Of a stretch of DNA of 64,000 bases, positions 11,452 to 23,036 are shown one piece after another. How positions within the stretch are numbered: position 1 is the stretch's first letter; every line of letters begins with the position of its first letter. The notes under the pieces were generated by a model. The model did no database searches and was not told the origin of the DNA. It saw only the letters and a list, made by a program, of their open reading frames with translations. Location: assembly GCA_026120035.1 (NCBI GenBank), contig JALRME010000019.1, positions 496,001 through 560,000 of the forward strand, read 5' to 3'. Source of the DNA: Coleophoma eucalyptorum (lineage: Eukaryota; Ascomycota; Leotiomycetes; Helotiales; Dermateaceae). Made by a program: the position numbers and the translations under genes.

Positions 11452-14217
11452 TCAGATCGCATAATTCTCGGTATGCAAGAATATCTCATCTTTCCCATCA
11501 TCGCCCCAAATATCTGCCTGCAGCCTTGCCACGGTATTGGCGACATCAACACGCATACTAGGCGGCCCACAGACAAAGACACAAGTGCGCCGTCCAAAGA
11601 TGCCCCGCCCGTCGGGTCCACCTGTCGACATCTCCTTGAGCATATACCCTAGATCCGGGCGGCCGTACTCCGTCGACCAGCCCTCCTTCTTCTTGGAGCC
11701 CACGAAGGCGAAGCGCATGAGATTCTTCTGGAACTCTGTCGGTGTTGTGGGAAAGCCGAAGTCAAAGGTCGACGCTGCAGGTTTGGTGGGAATGGAGACG
11801 TGCAGATCGCCGCCAGCGCCGGGTCTCTGACGTAGGTGTGCGGCCTCCGGTGAGTGGATTTCTTCTCTTTCTGACGGTGGTGTCGCTGGGGGCGGCCAAT
11901 CTTGTGGTGATGGGGATTCCGACCAATTGCTCTTTTGGTCTTCGACTCGTGCTTTAAAGGACTGTGGGTGGTATTGTTGGTGGCTTTGCTCTTCTTTCTG
12001 GGAGACGTAGGAGTCGGGTCTGTAGCTTTGATGCTTTGGATTTTGTGGCGAGAAGCTCTGGCGGTTAGGAGATGTCTTTGGTGAGGACGGTGAATAGTAA
12101 AATTTCGGGCTGTCCTGCCGTGGTGATGGTGGTGAAAAGTGGAACTCTCTATTTTGCTTCTTGATTGAGGAGGTGGGTGAAAGGAACTTTCGTGAAATGC
12201 TATGGGAGTCTGTGGATAGTCTCAGCTCCTCCTTCGTGAAAGCTTTCTTAGGTGGAGGAGGGAAAGTCATGTTAACTGCCGGTGGTTGCACTCTCGGTTG
12301 CAGATGTTTCTGCTGTGGCAATGATGTGATAGCATCTTCGTTCTCAGCTCGTAACTCCATCTCTCTCTGCTCGTCGCCTTGTGCTTCCTCGTGAATGAAG
12401 GCCGAGTTTCTTTTTGAGGCAATACCTGCAACAAAACCATCCAGTTTATCGTGAAACATGGTGCTGATTGGGCGAGGCGCTCTCTCACTGGCTCCCATTC
12501 TCGCTGACTGTCTCTTTGCGGATGTGACGTAGAACTGACAAGTGACCGTGTTTGGAGGTGCAGAGTCTCGACATATGCGAAGCTCTTCCCTGAACCAATC
12601 CATAGCTTCTAATCTCTTGAGTGCCCAGACGACTTCAACTTTAGTAGTAACAGCCTTCCCATCTCTCATCCGCTTAATGAGATTAAGAAGTTGCGAAACA
12701 ATCGCAGTGATTCCACTTCCACCAGCAAACAAGATGACAGTCTCAAAAGCCGCCAACTCTCTCTGCATTCCACCATATGGACCATCTAGGTAAGCTCGGT
12801 AGGTTTTAAATGGTCCTTTCTCAATGGCGGTGTTGAGAACTTTTCTAGTGAAGCCACCAAATGGTCTAAAGACTAAAGTGCAGTCTCTATACTGCTCACC
12901 ATATTCCGATGGAAAGTCTTCACTGCAAAGAGAAGCGATGGTGAAGGGGTGATTCTCAAAAAATGAGATTCCAGGCATTCGTAGATAGACGTATTGTCCG
13001 GGCTTCCAGGTCATCTGCGTTGGTATGGTTACTTTAATAGCGTTCTCGGCCATAAGCGTAACAGCTGCTTCGTCACCGATCAGCCAGGAGTTCCTCCATG
13101 GTTTTATCCAATTCAAGTTGAACATTCTTAAAACGTAGGCCAGGGCCCAGATTGCTACAGTCGAGTAGAGATAACTCCACGAAGTGAGGTAATTTTTCGA
13201 ATGCCAGAACAGGAGTCCGACATAAAGGATCGCGACTGGGAAATGCAGTGTAACGAACACCTCGTAGGCCATCGATCGTAGAATTGGCAATGATCCAATG
13301 CAGAGCCATCCAAGTGGAACAAGTGCTGCAACTCCAGTGCCGTAGACATATATACCTTGATTAAACAACATCGTGTATATTTGGCGCCCACCAGGGCCCC
13401 AGACTGGTTGTATGTAGAATGGGACTGTATGCACAATAGCAAGAAAGAGGCACAAATAACCTCCCCACCGATGTAGCACACCCAGTCTATCATGTCCAAT
13501 GCCGGTCATAGCTGAGATGAGATTGGCCTTCATACTGGTCGCAATAATCCAGGGGGTCATGGCTACCGCAATCATACCAGCTCGAATTGCTAGCGGAGGA
13601 GACCCGTCTTGGATGCTCCGCCAGTAGAGAGGTTGAGGCAGGAAGCAGTAGAGAGTGACGAATGTTAGTGCAATAAACAGTATGCACATTACTGCTAGCG
13701 ATGGCAAGCTTATAATTGTCCTCCTTCCCCATTTGAGCTCAGGAATCGGGCGGTAGAAAATCCATCTAAAAAGAGCAAGCGTATCGTTCACTGGACCGAT
13801 AGAAGACCATCGAGAAGTGTTCGTCGTCTTGGCTACAAATGGCTTCTCGGGTTCTCTAGGAGAAATCTGTTCTATAGGTTGTCCGGATTCCATATTGCTC
13901 ATAAAATACTCTTGCTCTTGTTGGCGATACAGACTGGCCATATATTGTTCCACCTCTTGCTTGTACAACGCCTGACGGAGTTTGTCGGTCCAGAGATGAT
14001 AGAATCGTGTTACGCTCACCAAAACAAGAAGTACCAGACAGAAATAGGTCCACCCAAGGGCATATTTTCCCGACTTTCTCCAAGGATCGACTGTATCGGC
14101 TTCGACCAGGCCCGCAGAACTTGTAGCTGTGAGAGGTATATATACTCGCTTCCCCAGTTCTGCCAGTGTCTCCGAACCAGCGGCCAGCGCCGATACGTCT
14201 CGATTTGGGATCTGCAT
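11452..14217 (-). CDS. Ferric reductase-type transmembrane oxidoreductase with large insertion
   Basis: A single exon encoding 921 aa. An N-terminal membrane helix (YFCLVLLVLVSV, near 58-69) precedes a ferric-reductase transmembrane domain. That domain carries two bis-heme histidine pairs, each with 13 residues between: HRWGGYLCLFLAIVH and HFPVAILYVGLLFWH. The FAD-binding motif is HPFTIAS, the NADPH-binding motif is GGSGIT, and the C-terminus has CGPPSM followed by the usual acidic ending, FLHTENYAI. Members reduce ferric or cupric chelates at the cell surface for metal uptake; NADPH-oxidase activity is the alternative. Between the NADPH motif and CGPPSM lies about 200 residues of S/P/Q-rich, probably disordered sequence (roughly 590-800), making this protein longer than the usual 600-750. 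The start ATG begins MQIPNRDVSALAAG; no better upstream start was found. Confidence 0.92.
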   Translation of the reverse strand: MQIPNRDVSALAAGSETLAELGKRVYIPLTATSSAGLVEADTVDPWRKSGKYALGWTYFCLVLLVLVSVTRFYHLWTDKLRQALYKQEVEQYMASLYRQQEQEYFMSNMESGQPIEQISPREPEKPFVAKTTNTSRWSSIGPVNDTLALFRWIFYRPIPELKWGRRTIISLPSLAVMCILFIALTFVTLYCFLPQPLYWRSIQDGSPPLAIRAGMIAVAMTPWIIATSMKANLISAMTGIGHDRLGVLHRWGGYLCLFLAIVHTVPFYIQPVWGPGGRQIYTMLFNQGIYVYGTGVAALVPLGWLCIGSLPILRSMAYEVFVTLHFPVAILYVGLLFWHSKNYLTSWSYLYSTVAIWALAYVLRMFNLNWIKPWRNSWLIGDEAAVTLMAENAIKVTIPTQMTWKPGQYVYLRMPGISFFENHPFTIASLCSEDFPSEYGEQYRDCTLVFRPFGGFTRKVLNTAIEKGPFKTYRAYLDGPYGGMQRELAAFETVILFAGGSGITAIVSQLLNLIKRMRDGKAVTTKVEVVWALKRLEAMDWFREELRICRDSAPPNTVTCQFYVTSAKRQSARMGASERAPRPISTMFHDKLDGFVAGIASKRNSAFIHEEAQGDEQREMELRAENEDAITSLPQQKHLQPRVQPPAVNMTFPPPPKKAFTKEELRLSTDSHSISRKFLSPTSSIKKQNREFHFSPPSPRQDSPKFYYSPSSPKTSPNRQSFSPQNPKHQSYRPDSYVSQKEEQSHQQYHPQSFKARVEDQKSNWSESPSPQDWPPPATPPSEREEIHSPEAAHLRQRPGAGGDLHVSIPTKPAASTFDFGFPTTPTEFQKNLMRFAFVGSKKKEGWSTEYGRPDLGYMLKEMSTGGPDGRGIFGRRTCVFVCGPPSMRVDVANTVARLQADIWGDDGKDEIFLHTENYAI

Positions 14218-15428
14218 GACTTCTTTCCAGTCGCTTTCACAATATGATGGCCTTTCAATCCTGGAATGGTTGTCGCCAATTTAGCCGACGAATTTCCAGG
14301 AAGTCGTTGGAAAGACGAGACAATATTGTTGTCGTCTTCGTCTCGTAAGCAGCGGAATTGTGCGGCTAGCTCTGGACTGCGACTATGGCGATTATGTATG
14401 TATAGAGGTGCATTGAATCGCTAAACTGCGTCGTAGCAGCAAAGTCGCTTGTGATTAATGCCGAACTCGAGGATACCAGGAAAGGTCAAGAGTGCAGAGG
14501 GATACCAGATTCCTCGATAAATTAAAGAGAGAAATAGCGAATGTTGGTGGAGATGGGGGCCATAAGAAAGGGAAGAGAGGAGCACACTGAGGACCGCGTG
14601 GAAAGCGTGGGGTCCTGCTAATGGCTATATGGCCCCGGGTTGCATAGACGTGCAGGAGGTCGCTTACTTGGTCGAGCTGAACTGAGCTGGACTTCAGAGG
14701 TTCCTGCAGGTGACACCGACTCGTCACTGCAACATTACAACACTGCAACCGCCGGGTGTATTGCCTTTCGACTGAAAGGGACGAGGAATAATCTGGACAT
14801 GTTCTTGATCGATGCCAACAACCAGTCAGGCCGCTCGAGGGAGAATGCTGCCAATAACTTCGGCGGCATGGTATGGGCGGTTAAGCTCGATCAGATATTG
14901 GTCGGCTTGGGGGTCGCCTGCCAAGATGTGATGTGCCTGTACCTATCGGAGCGCTAGGCCCATATCTGCCGCTATCTTGCATTACATGCGATATACTGGT
15001 GCTGCAGACCGTCCTGACGTTGCGAGAACAATGACCAGTCTGACGTGAGAAGATGGAAATACCGAGAGCTTTTCTTGGGAAGGTGGTTTGCATTGGTTTG
15101 GTCGGTCGGCATTTATCACTCCTTGGCCGTCCCACCTCATCGAATTCATCGACTCGACCGGTAGATGTGGCTTGGATTTATCATCTGTGATATGTGGCTG
15201 GTGCGATTCGCATGGTTATTATTGGCCACTGCGCTGGATTGCAGTGACGGTCGGCCATGTCTACTGTGCCTCTCCAAATCTTCCCTTCCCCACATTCGTT
15301 ATCTATCATTTCTTATGCGCATTTCACAAGATGTCCTTGGTCAAAACCCGTCCGATCTCTTTTAACGCTCACGTCGGAAACCGCAAAGTGAAGTGAAGTG
15401 AAGAACTTGGTCACTCGAAGCCGCAAAA
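14218..15428. promoter_or_regulatory. Divergent intergenic region, ferric reductase / A/B-barrel gene
   Basis: 1.2 kb that should contain the upstream regions of both flanking genes. Just before the plus-strand start lies a short repeat of GTGAA units (about 15388-15402). I did not find a convincing iron-responsive GATA cluster by eye. Confidence 0.45.
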
Positions 15429-16386
15429 ATGCCCAGCTCTCAGCAGATAACCGAGATGGTAGTCTTCCATCTTAAAGACGGTGTCCATCTTGAGCATATT
15501 ACCTCAGACAGTTCGAGCCAGGCAATACAAACTTTCTTTAAATTGACCCAGATAATCAATGCCCAACCAGGCTCTATACGGCAATTTTGGGTAATTATAC
15601 TCTCGAAGGAACGTTCTGCAGATGCGCTGAGAAAGATATAGGGTCATGAAGTAGAACACCCAAATCTCTTTTGCTGGTCTATTGGTAGGTTCGCTCAGCC
15701 CCAATCCTTGCACATCAACCAATGGCGCGTAGCTAGCAAGCTAATCATTGGTATAGACTGGGAATCATTTGAGCACTGCACCGCATTTACCAAATCTATT
15801 GAGCATACTTCATTTACTGCTGGACTAAGCCAGCTGTTTGATCTCGAAGTGGAAGGACCAGTGACGCGTATTGACAACCCCGTGGATCACCAATTTGTAG
15901 TTCAAACCAGGCTAATCATATTAGTATATGTCCATGTCACCGATACTCAAGGAGCGCTTGCGGCATTCAGATCGGGAGTAACTGAGGTTGCCTACTTCAC
16001 TATGCCTGATCGTCCCGATGAAGCATTAAGAACTGAAATCGAAGATCCGTCCGGAACTACCCTTCAAAACGTGCAAGTGATCGGCAAAGCCACAGGAGCG
16101 GCCATTGCCTGGGGTAAGTCTATCCACCAAACGCTTGATAGCTGTACCAGTCTGACTTTGTAAAGTGTTTGATGCAGTGCCACACTCTCTCGCAACTGGT
16201 TCAGATTCCATTTCGCTGACCGGATTCTTTGGATATGACAGTATTGATGTTCACATGAAGTGGAGGGAAACTCCGGAAGGCATTGCAGCTCGTGAGGGAG
16301 GCGATGGTTCCGTGCGGCCTGCTACCATCGTCCCCGGAATAGATGGAGAGACAGGCTATTTCCACGTGAAGTTCCAGGAGGGATAG
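15429..16386 (+). CDS. Stress-response A/B-barrel (Dabb)-like protein
   Basis: Exons 15429-15590, 15699-16113 and 16166-16386 give 265 aa. The last acceptor could instead be 12 bases downstream in the same phase (exon from 16178). The N-terminal segment MVVFHLKDGVHLEHI is typical of dimeric alpha/beta-barrel (Dabb) strands. Later segments (ASKLIIGIDWESFEHC; then LTGFFGYDSIDVHMKWRETPEG) repeat the strand-helix pattern, suggesting two barrel-type repeats. The family binds small hydrophobic ligands or is induced by stress; no catalytic residue can be named. The fungal multi-domain members are uncharacterised. It lies between the ferric reductase and the Rrp43 gene with no evident functional link. 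Confidence 0.65.
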
Positions 16387-17189
16387 TGAGAGACCGGGAT
16401 ATTCAGAAGATATCCTCTGCAGGAGCGTCTAATAGCCCTCAATCATCAATTATAGAGCAGTACAGTAAATTGAAAAGGGATATCTCTTGCCGCTGTCCAA
16501 ATATTGAAAATTGAGGATGGGGATTAAGAAATCGAATGTCCTTACAACGACATACGACGACTCATAATAATACCCACAAGGAAATACCCACAAGGAAAGC
16601 TCCATATCATGTGTGAGCGTCCCCGCCGAACATCAGAAGACCGTGAGACAGACCACGAAAGAACTGCGTTTCTTTGGCCAGAACTACTCCGTAGCTGCAG
16701 GTCGAAGGACTCGCCACCTCCGAGGTTTGCGTGGCAGGTGACAAATGGGAAGCTGGAATAAGCCCAGGAGTGATGTGAGCTCCAAAGCTGGATTGAGCCA
16801 ATGTGCAAGTTGGGATTGTACATGCCGAGAAGCAAGTTCCTATCATGCATGGTGAGCGCTTACTCAACAACATTGATTCGCTTCCTTGATATCGGATCCC
16901 TAAGAGGCCTTTGGGCCTGAGGCTTGCCGAGACTAAAGCTTTCATGGCGGGCCGACTTCCACCGGGCAAAATTGCTGATGAAAGCTTGAAGCTCGTCTAA
17001 AATAGGGGTTGAGAGTGTGTGGTAGCCTCGTCTGGCTAGTCTCACATTATTGGCTAAGCTCCTGCTCTCTTCATGGTAAGGCTGTGCTCGTCTAGAAAGA
17101 AAAAGTCGCGACGACGAGGCTTCAGGCTTCAGTCCCGCAAGGGTCAGAAAAGCATAGCATAGCACAGAACAGCTCCGTCCATTTCCATC
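16387..17189. other. Intergenic region upstream of Rrp43
   Basis: 803 bp. Three minus-strand frames of 101-120 codons (between 17165 and 16542) overlap in different phases without shared splice signals or recognisable domains. The last part is the Rrp43 leader. Confidence 0.45.
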
Positions 17190-18227
17190 ATGACGACCTC
17201 AACACCTCAATCGACTCTCTCCTTCCCGCGTGAGACCTTCGCAAAACTCTCCCCTCACCCATACCTCCTCGCACACCTCCAACCAAGTTCAGCAGACAAA
17301 CCCTCCACCCGCGCAAACGGCCGCACCCCCTCCCAGTTTCGGACGCCACATATCAACAATGGCTCCCTGACACATGCTGAAGGAAGCGCCGTGGTACGAA
17401 TTGGAGATACTGCAGTGGTTTGCGGGATTCGGGGAGAGATATTGCTTGCCCGCGACGTGCCAAACTACCGCTCAGATCGCACATCCACCACTCCATCTTC
17501 AAAGTCCGGTTACAACGAACCGCAGGAATTAGACCTGCTCGTTCCTAACATCGAGCTAGCGACTGGCTGCTCGCCTGCATTCTTGCCCGGCCAGCCGCCC
17601 AGCACTTTGGCGCAAAGTCTGAGCACGAGGATATATTCTTTGCTACATTCCTCAGCGCTAGTGGATGGGGAGGATCTGAGAATATGGTACCAACCACCTA
17701 AAATGACAGAAGACTCCAAGATGGATGAGGATGATGAAGAGGAGGACTCAGCGATGGTGGAAGCAGAGGTCAAGGCATTTTGGACACTATACATCGACAT
17801 CCTGTTCATCTCACTAGATGGCAACCCTTTCGACGCAGCTTGGGCTGCAGTTCTATCGGCGCTCGGAGACGTACGTTTACCCAAGGCATACTGGGACCCT
17901 GATCGCGAGATGGTGCTGTGCGAAGACAAAATCGCACAATCCAAGCAGCTCAGTCTCCGCGGCTTTCCAATTGCAGTCACGTTTCTGGTGTTCAAGGGCA
18001 AGGAACAGGATAAAGAGCACTGGATTCTGGTAGATCCAGATTCTTTCGAGGAGGGTCTTTGTGATGAGTCTATTACGGTAATTGTGGATAGATCACAGGG
18101 ACCGGCGACAAAACTTCTAGGACTTTCCAAGGCTGGCGGAACAGTCGTGGGTAGGGAGGAGTTGAAGCAGATTACAGAGTTGGCAGCGGTTAGGTGGGAT
18201 GAATTAAGTCAGGTGCTTAGGAGCTGA
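17190..18227 (+). CDS. RRP43: Exosome complex core subunit Rrp43 (RNase PH-like)
   Basis: A single exon of 345 aa. The protein is a catalytically inert RNase PH-fold subunit of the nine-protein RNA exosome ring, which threads RNA into Rrp44/Dis3 for 3'-5' decay and rRNA/snoRNA processing. The diagnostic N-terminal block is FRTPHINNGSLTHAEGSAVVRIGDT, followed by AVVCGIRGE. Later landmarks are LDLLVPNIELATGCSPAFLP, the ring-contact region FWTLYIDILFISLDGNPFDAAWAA, and the C-terminal VDRSQGPATKLLGLSKAGGTV. An acidic insert (MDEDDEEEDSAM) lies near residue 180. No arginine-rich phosphorolytic site is visible, as expected for Rrp43. Rrp42 or Rrp45 are the nearest alternatives, but the overall pattern favours Rrp43. 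Confidence 0.9.
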   Translation: MTTSTPQSTLSFPRETFAKLSPHPYLLAHLQPSSADKPSTRANGRTPSQFRTPHINNGSLTHAEGSAVVRIGDTAVVCGIRGEILLARDVPNYRSDRTSTTPSSKSGYNEPQELDLLVPNIELATGCSPAFLPGQPPSTLAQSLSTRIYSLLHSSALVDGEDLRIWYQPPKMTEDSKMDEDDEEEDSAMVEAEVKAFWTLYIDILFISLDGNPFDAAWAAVLSALGDVRLPKAYWDPDREMVLCEDKIAQSKQLSLRGFPIAVTFLVFKGKEQDKEHWILVDPDSFEEGLCDESITVIVDRSQGPATKLLGLSKAGGTVVGREELKQITELAAVRWDELSQVLRS

Positions 18228-19100
18228 AGAGGTTTAGGAAATGGCCTGGGTGGTCAATTACGTCTCTGAGGGCGTATTATCAGACTCAACGTAGCAGGGG
18301 AGACCACAGCGACTTGGCATAGATTAGCGGAAATACTGGTATGCCAATGCTTATTTGGCCAATTATGTTGCGCTTGGCCATTTGGACGACTATGAGGGCC
18401 CCTCGCGCACACCAGCTTCGAGTACAACACCCGAAATGAGTGGGAGGGACGATGCCGATATGGTCGGTGGCTTTATTCGAAGCCCCGTCACAAAAGATTA
18501 TAGAGTAGACCATGAATTATACGATTGAAACATCTTTGAGCTGTTCTTCAGTCTTGCATACTTCAAGGGTGTGAAAATCCGGACTCTTGGAGTTTTCACA
18601 ATGCTTACCTTGGCAAAACCAGCTTGGGAGTGTAAAGAGTAGATTGCATACAATCATCAGCAGAACGCCACATTGCCGTTCTATAACCATGTGATACAAG
18701 CGGGAGAATTGACAAAACTACTCTTGCAACTTTATCTGTCCTCGCCTGGACTATACAAGAGCAAGGTCAGACTGTTCAGATCAATAGAGAACTTTTATTC
18801 GCGCTAGGTGGTGCGGCCTGCCTAATGTAATTACAGTGATCCTGTGTGCCTGTTCAAAAACTTCAGAGAGGTTCCCTGACCATGCTATATCGCACTATCA
18901 AACGCCGCCTTAGGGTATTTCCAGGACCATTACGAAAAACCTTTTCAGAAACATTCCATACCATGAAACTCCGCTTATCAATGCTTGCAAGTACGAAAAT
19001 AATTTTGATGTAGAAAAGAGGCCAAGACTTCTAGATCAGAAACCCATATTGGGAGAGTTGAATGTCCAGATGTCTTGAAAAACTTCGGAGAACTAAGAAC
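18228..19100. other. Convergent 3' region
   Basis: 873 bp between the stop codons of Rrp43 (plus) and Spp1 (minus). It holds only short unsupported frames and no RNA gene or repeat that I could identify. Confidence 0.5.
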
Positions 19101-21220
19101 TCAGAAGAGTTGCTCAACAGTATTGTGAGCATCGTAATCCTTGGTGGCCTCACGAGTCTCGGCATCATTGATGATAAAGTCTGTTCTGTTCTGTAGCTTC
19201 TTGAACTCATCCTTGAGGTTCTTGATGCGGAAGCCGGCATCAACTCGGCACATCTCGTACCAGTCGCCGTGTCGACACTTCTTTGCACTATTGAGACACA
19301 TGCCTCTCAACTCAGCTGGTAGATCTAGCTCAGGTGGGATCTCCTCGCCCATCAGAGGCTCAATACGATTAATGTGGAGTGAATCCTTGGTGCGGGGTCC
19401 GGCAGACTGTGTCTTAAAAGCTTGGATACCCTCAGCAGTCTCCTTCCATGCATTAAATTGGGCATCGTTGAAGGTTGCACGACCATCAAACCCACATGGT
19501 GCCTTGTGAGGTGAGAGTGAGTGACCGATGACTGCCTTTGCACGGCGTTGAAGCATTGTCAATAACTCTAATTGACCTTTGATGCACTTGATCTCCTCTT
19601 GTATCTTTTCCTGCCTAGCTTTATACTCAGCGATAACATCTTTCTCCTCCGGAGTAAGGTAATCCCATCCAACAGGGCGGCCTGAGAAAGTAGCACATTA
19701 GCAACGCAGATATATAATTAGAACCAACAAGACTTACTAGGGTCAGCGCCGTCCTTCTTTGCCAGTCTTGGCTTCCGGCCCAGAAGCTCAAGGTCGGCCA
19801 TATTCTGGCACTGATTCAAGATCTCTTCGACTTCGTAGACGTTCAAAGCACCACCCATTGACGGTATGTCTTCTTCTCGAAACCGGTTACGCTTGGTCCA
19901 GGCACCCCATGCATACTTGCATTCTTCGCTACAAAACTTGCTGGGTGATTCGGCGTTGGGACGACAAGCATTACGGCATCCAGTAATCTTAGCATTCCGG
20001 CACATTCGCTTCCAAGTGGTGAACTTCTCATCGGTCTTGCAAGTGCTGCAGATAAAGCGATCAAGCAGCTCCTTAGCATCTGCAATATCCATACCAATGC
20101 AAGAGCAGTGGAACCAATCGTCACATCCGCCCTCGCAGTTGACCATCATACGGTGATCATCAGGGCCACGGCAGATACAATACTCGCCACCATCATTGCT
20201 ATCACTATCTCCGTCATCATCCATGAGGCTGTTAGATGCTGGGGTGTGGCCGTCGCGACCAGAGGGTGTGTTAACGCGAGCTAGATCGAAACAAGTCAGC
20301 ATCGCATAATATGACCATTTTATTGGCAGTACTACATACTTTGATTCTTGGGCTTCTTAGGCTTCTTGACAAGCGTGGCAGTTCCCTTCCTTTTAAGGGA
20401 GCTGGGTTTGTCGGACTTTGTTGGACTCGTCTTCGGTACAATTGGTGCTGAAGGTGGGCCTGGGGTACCTTGGTTGGAGGATGAAGATGGTGCGACGGAT
20501 ACAGCCTTTCTGTTACGACCTTCGCTCTTGATCTGCTCGGAAATGCTCATGGCTGCCATTTTGTCACCAGTGGGAGTTGCGTCGCGGGAGCTGCTAGATG
20601 GTTCTGGAGCTGGTTTCTTTGTAGGTTGCGACTTGAGTGATCTAGCCAGTACGGTGCTTCCGGTGGCATCTGTGTGTATCAAACCCTGAGCCAATTTCTC
20701 CCGGCACATCTGTATGGCGAGTTCTCGTGTGTAGCCTTTCTGGCGGATCTTTCGTGATTCAATGGCGCTCTTATTATTCTTGTTGTAGATCCGAGAGTCG
20801 GCAGCAGTATAGATCTTATTCCAAACGGCATCGGAAACCTCGTCAGGGAAAGGGTTTGGTGCAGCCTCAGAATACTTGTATTTGAAAGCCGTCGTATTGT
20901 TGGAAGAGGTTGAAATTGGGAGGTACGCCTAGAGTCACGAATCGCGTCAGCACTCATGAAGTGAAGGTGAATATCTTCAGAAAGGTTGAACAGAGTCAAT
21001 AGTAGCCTTATTCTTTATGAGTGCCGGAGTTCAGCGCCAAAAAGACTAAGAGCTACGTAGAGAAGGCTGAGCGCAACGGGTCGAAGGCGATCACAATATA
21101 GACCAGAAATTACAAGTTTCGGAGGTTCATACTGGTACTTACAGGACTGGGTTGGGCTGCAGCCTCCATCGGCTGAGTCCCAGATGGAATACTATCCATA
21201 GGAGGAGGGGATGAATCCAT
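19101..21220 (-). CDS. SPP1: Set1/COMPASS complex PHD-finger subunit Spp1 (CFP1/CXXC1-like)
   Basis: Exons 21220-21143, 20928-20340, 20280-19738 and 19681-19101 give 596 aa; introns are 214, 59 and 56 bp. The PHD finger begins at about residue 256 (EYCICRGPDDHRMMVNCEGG; CDDWFHCSCIGM; ends FICSTC). It is followed by a second cysteine-rich zinc cluster (CRNAKITGCRNACRP; FCSEECKYAWG) and a helical C-terminal region. This order is that of Spp1/CFP1, the COMPASS subunit that reads H3K4 methylation and helps Set1 methylate H3K4. The N-terminal 220 residues are low complexity and end in a lysine-rich KKPKKPKNQ, a likely nuclear signal. Start: the ATG of MDSSPPPMDSIPSG in the short first exon; an internal start would lose little. 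The gene is convergent with Rrp43. Confidence 0.92.
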
Positions 21221-22520
21221 AGCTGGCCGATTGTCCTTTGGTAACTTTCCGGATGTCGAAGATATACTTCGATGAAAGATGTTACGCGATGATTGGCTCG
21301 CTTAACGAAGAGTACTGGACGTGACCGAGGCTGTTTTTGTGCTCTATGTGAGATGAGGCAGAGATTGGTTCGCTTAGTAGAAAAAGTACAGCTATCAAGG
21401 CTGAATAATAGCCTCGCAAGCAAGGCTAGTCAGCTTTCTCAAAACTTTGTTTCCGTGAGGCACATCAGATATTAATCAATTGATTGGGCCACGTAGAGGA
21501 AGCCAACCAAGTATTATCCTACAATATGGTTTGCATGCTCTTGGTTGAAAAACTGACGTGTCCTCATGAAGCTGGAAGCTACTTAAACAAGTTGGCTGTG
21601 CATTCAATATTGGGTTTATGTAGCGGAATTTGCACCTGTAGACTTTAGAAGAAACACCATTGGTATTTTGATAATGCTTGGCTTTGCCAATTAACTTCAG
21701 GGCAAACTTTATAGGTTGGGAGGATGTGTGGGATGTTCTCCCTCAAGGTAAATTGTGGTATGGTCGTCGACAATTTGATTACCTTCAGTAATGGAGTTCT
21801 TGCAGACATTAACCACATAACCACATATATGGTATGCAGTCCACAAAGATTCCTGGTATTTTATTCCACAGCCTTTAGACTCTTAATTGATCTTGTCCAT
21901 AAACAATCATGGCAATACTTACATGCCTAATATCCTCGGCTCTATTGCGGAGAGCATTTCCTTAGATGGCTCGGAAATAGCAGCACGTCTGACTTCAAGA
22001 TCTAGTGGAAGGTCGATTTCTGTATGATAACTAAATTCGTGAATAAAGGCAATAAATGAATCGAAAATAATTTTAGAGGAACAAAGGTCGTAGTTCGGAA
22101 GTATCATATGTGTGCTCATCCCTCCATTTCGAAATCGGTCCCAAGCCAACTTCTACTTCTTGCTCAGGCTGTCTGTAACCCTGGATTATGGCCAGTGATT
22201 TGATCCAACATAGAAGTCAAAAGGAAATAAAAAGGGCATTCATGAGCCCGAGTATTACAAGCATACATGAAAATAACACTATAGCTGACGCTTTTGGGTA
22301 TTGACGCTGAATAAGGGAACGAATAAGAAAGCCAACTCCCAAACACTGAGCCGTGAGGCAAATCCATCTTATACTGCCGTGAGGCCATTGTCTTTTTCCA
22401 CACAACTTTCATAAGGCCCCCATGGCACTACCACTCGTTAATTTCGACCACAATTAGTAAGTGTTCCGTTTTCGGCCGTGTAGCCACTTCTTGTAAAGTA
22501 CCAAGCCTCAATCCTACAGA
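21221..22520. other. Intergenic region upstream of Spp1
   Basis: 1.3 kb, AT-rich around 21,480-22,100. Minus-strand frames of 76-82 codons are not supported by motifs. No repeat or RNA gene was recognised. Confidence 0.45.
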
Positions 22521-23036
22521 TCACCTTCGCGAACTATGCCCGTGTCTCCTAGAGCTTCCGGAGCTCTCTCCATGGCGCCTATGTCGACTGCCTGAGCCAC
22601 TGTGTTCTACTCGGTGTTCCATCTCTTCCACTCTAGCCCGATAGCCTCTCACGATATCTCTTATGTGCCGGATCTTGTCAAAATCGTCGTTTAATTCGTC
22701 AATCTGTCTCAGAATATCGTGGAATCGAGCGATCTCCGAATCTGCCACGGCAATTGCATTCCCCGCCCTGTCATACTGCTGTTGTGCTACCGTCTGTGAT
22801 TGCTCTGAAAGCCAATCTAGTCGTGCTGTAATTTGCTGGAGAAGACGATCGAAATGTCGGCCAAGAGCCGCAAGAGATGAACCGTCGAGGAGAAGAAGTC
22901 CTTGCGATGAGGCACGCGAGGCTGCGCGCGAAGAAGAACCACCAGCAGTGGACGCTGCAGCTTGTTGGTGATGTCGGAGTAGCTGTATCTCATCGTTCGA
23001 CAATCCTAATTCGGTATCGGGGACAGCTTGAGCCAT
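22521..23036 (-). CDS. BLOC-1 subunit Cnl1-like coiled-coil protein
   Basis: A single exon of 171 aa. A Q/A/S-rich start is followed by a continuous helix with the landmarks LGRHFDRLLQQITARLDWLSEQ, DRAGNAIAVADSEIARFHDIL and DKIRHIRDIVRGYRARVEEM. The tail is rich in S/R/H. This pattern matches the fungal CNL1 family, a subunit of the endosomal BLOC-1 complex that helps Rab5/GAP (Msb3) traffic on endosomes. Length and the single coiled-coil core fit the family. The C-terminal SSRRHGHSSRR tail is low complexity and probably unstructured. The start ATG lies in GCCATGG context on the opposite strand. Confidence 0.8.
   Translation of the reverse strand: MAQAVPDTELGLSNDEIQLLRHHQQAAASTAGGSSSRAASRASSQGLLLLDGSSLAALGRHFDRLLQQITARLDWLSEQSQTVAQQQYDRAGNAIAVADSEIARFHDILRQIDELNDDFDKIRHIRDIVRGYRARVEEMEHRVEHSGSGSRHRRHGESSGSSRRHGHSSRR

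Noticed and set aside
13879..14247. Plus-strand frame of 122 codons antisense to the ferric reductase 5' end
   Set aside because: Shadow of the real coding frame on the opposite strand.
16542..17165. Three minus-strand frames of about 100-120 codons before Rrp43
   Set aside because: They are in different phases, overlap, and cannot be joined by plausible introns.
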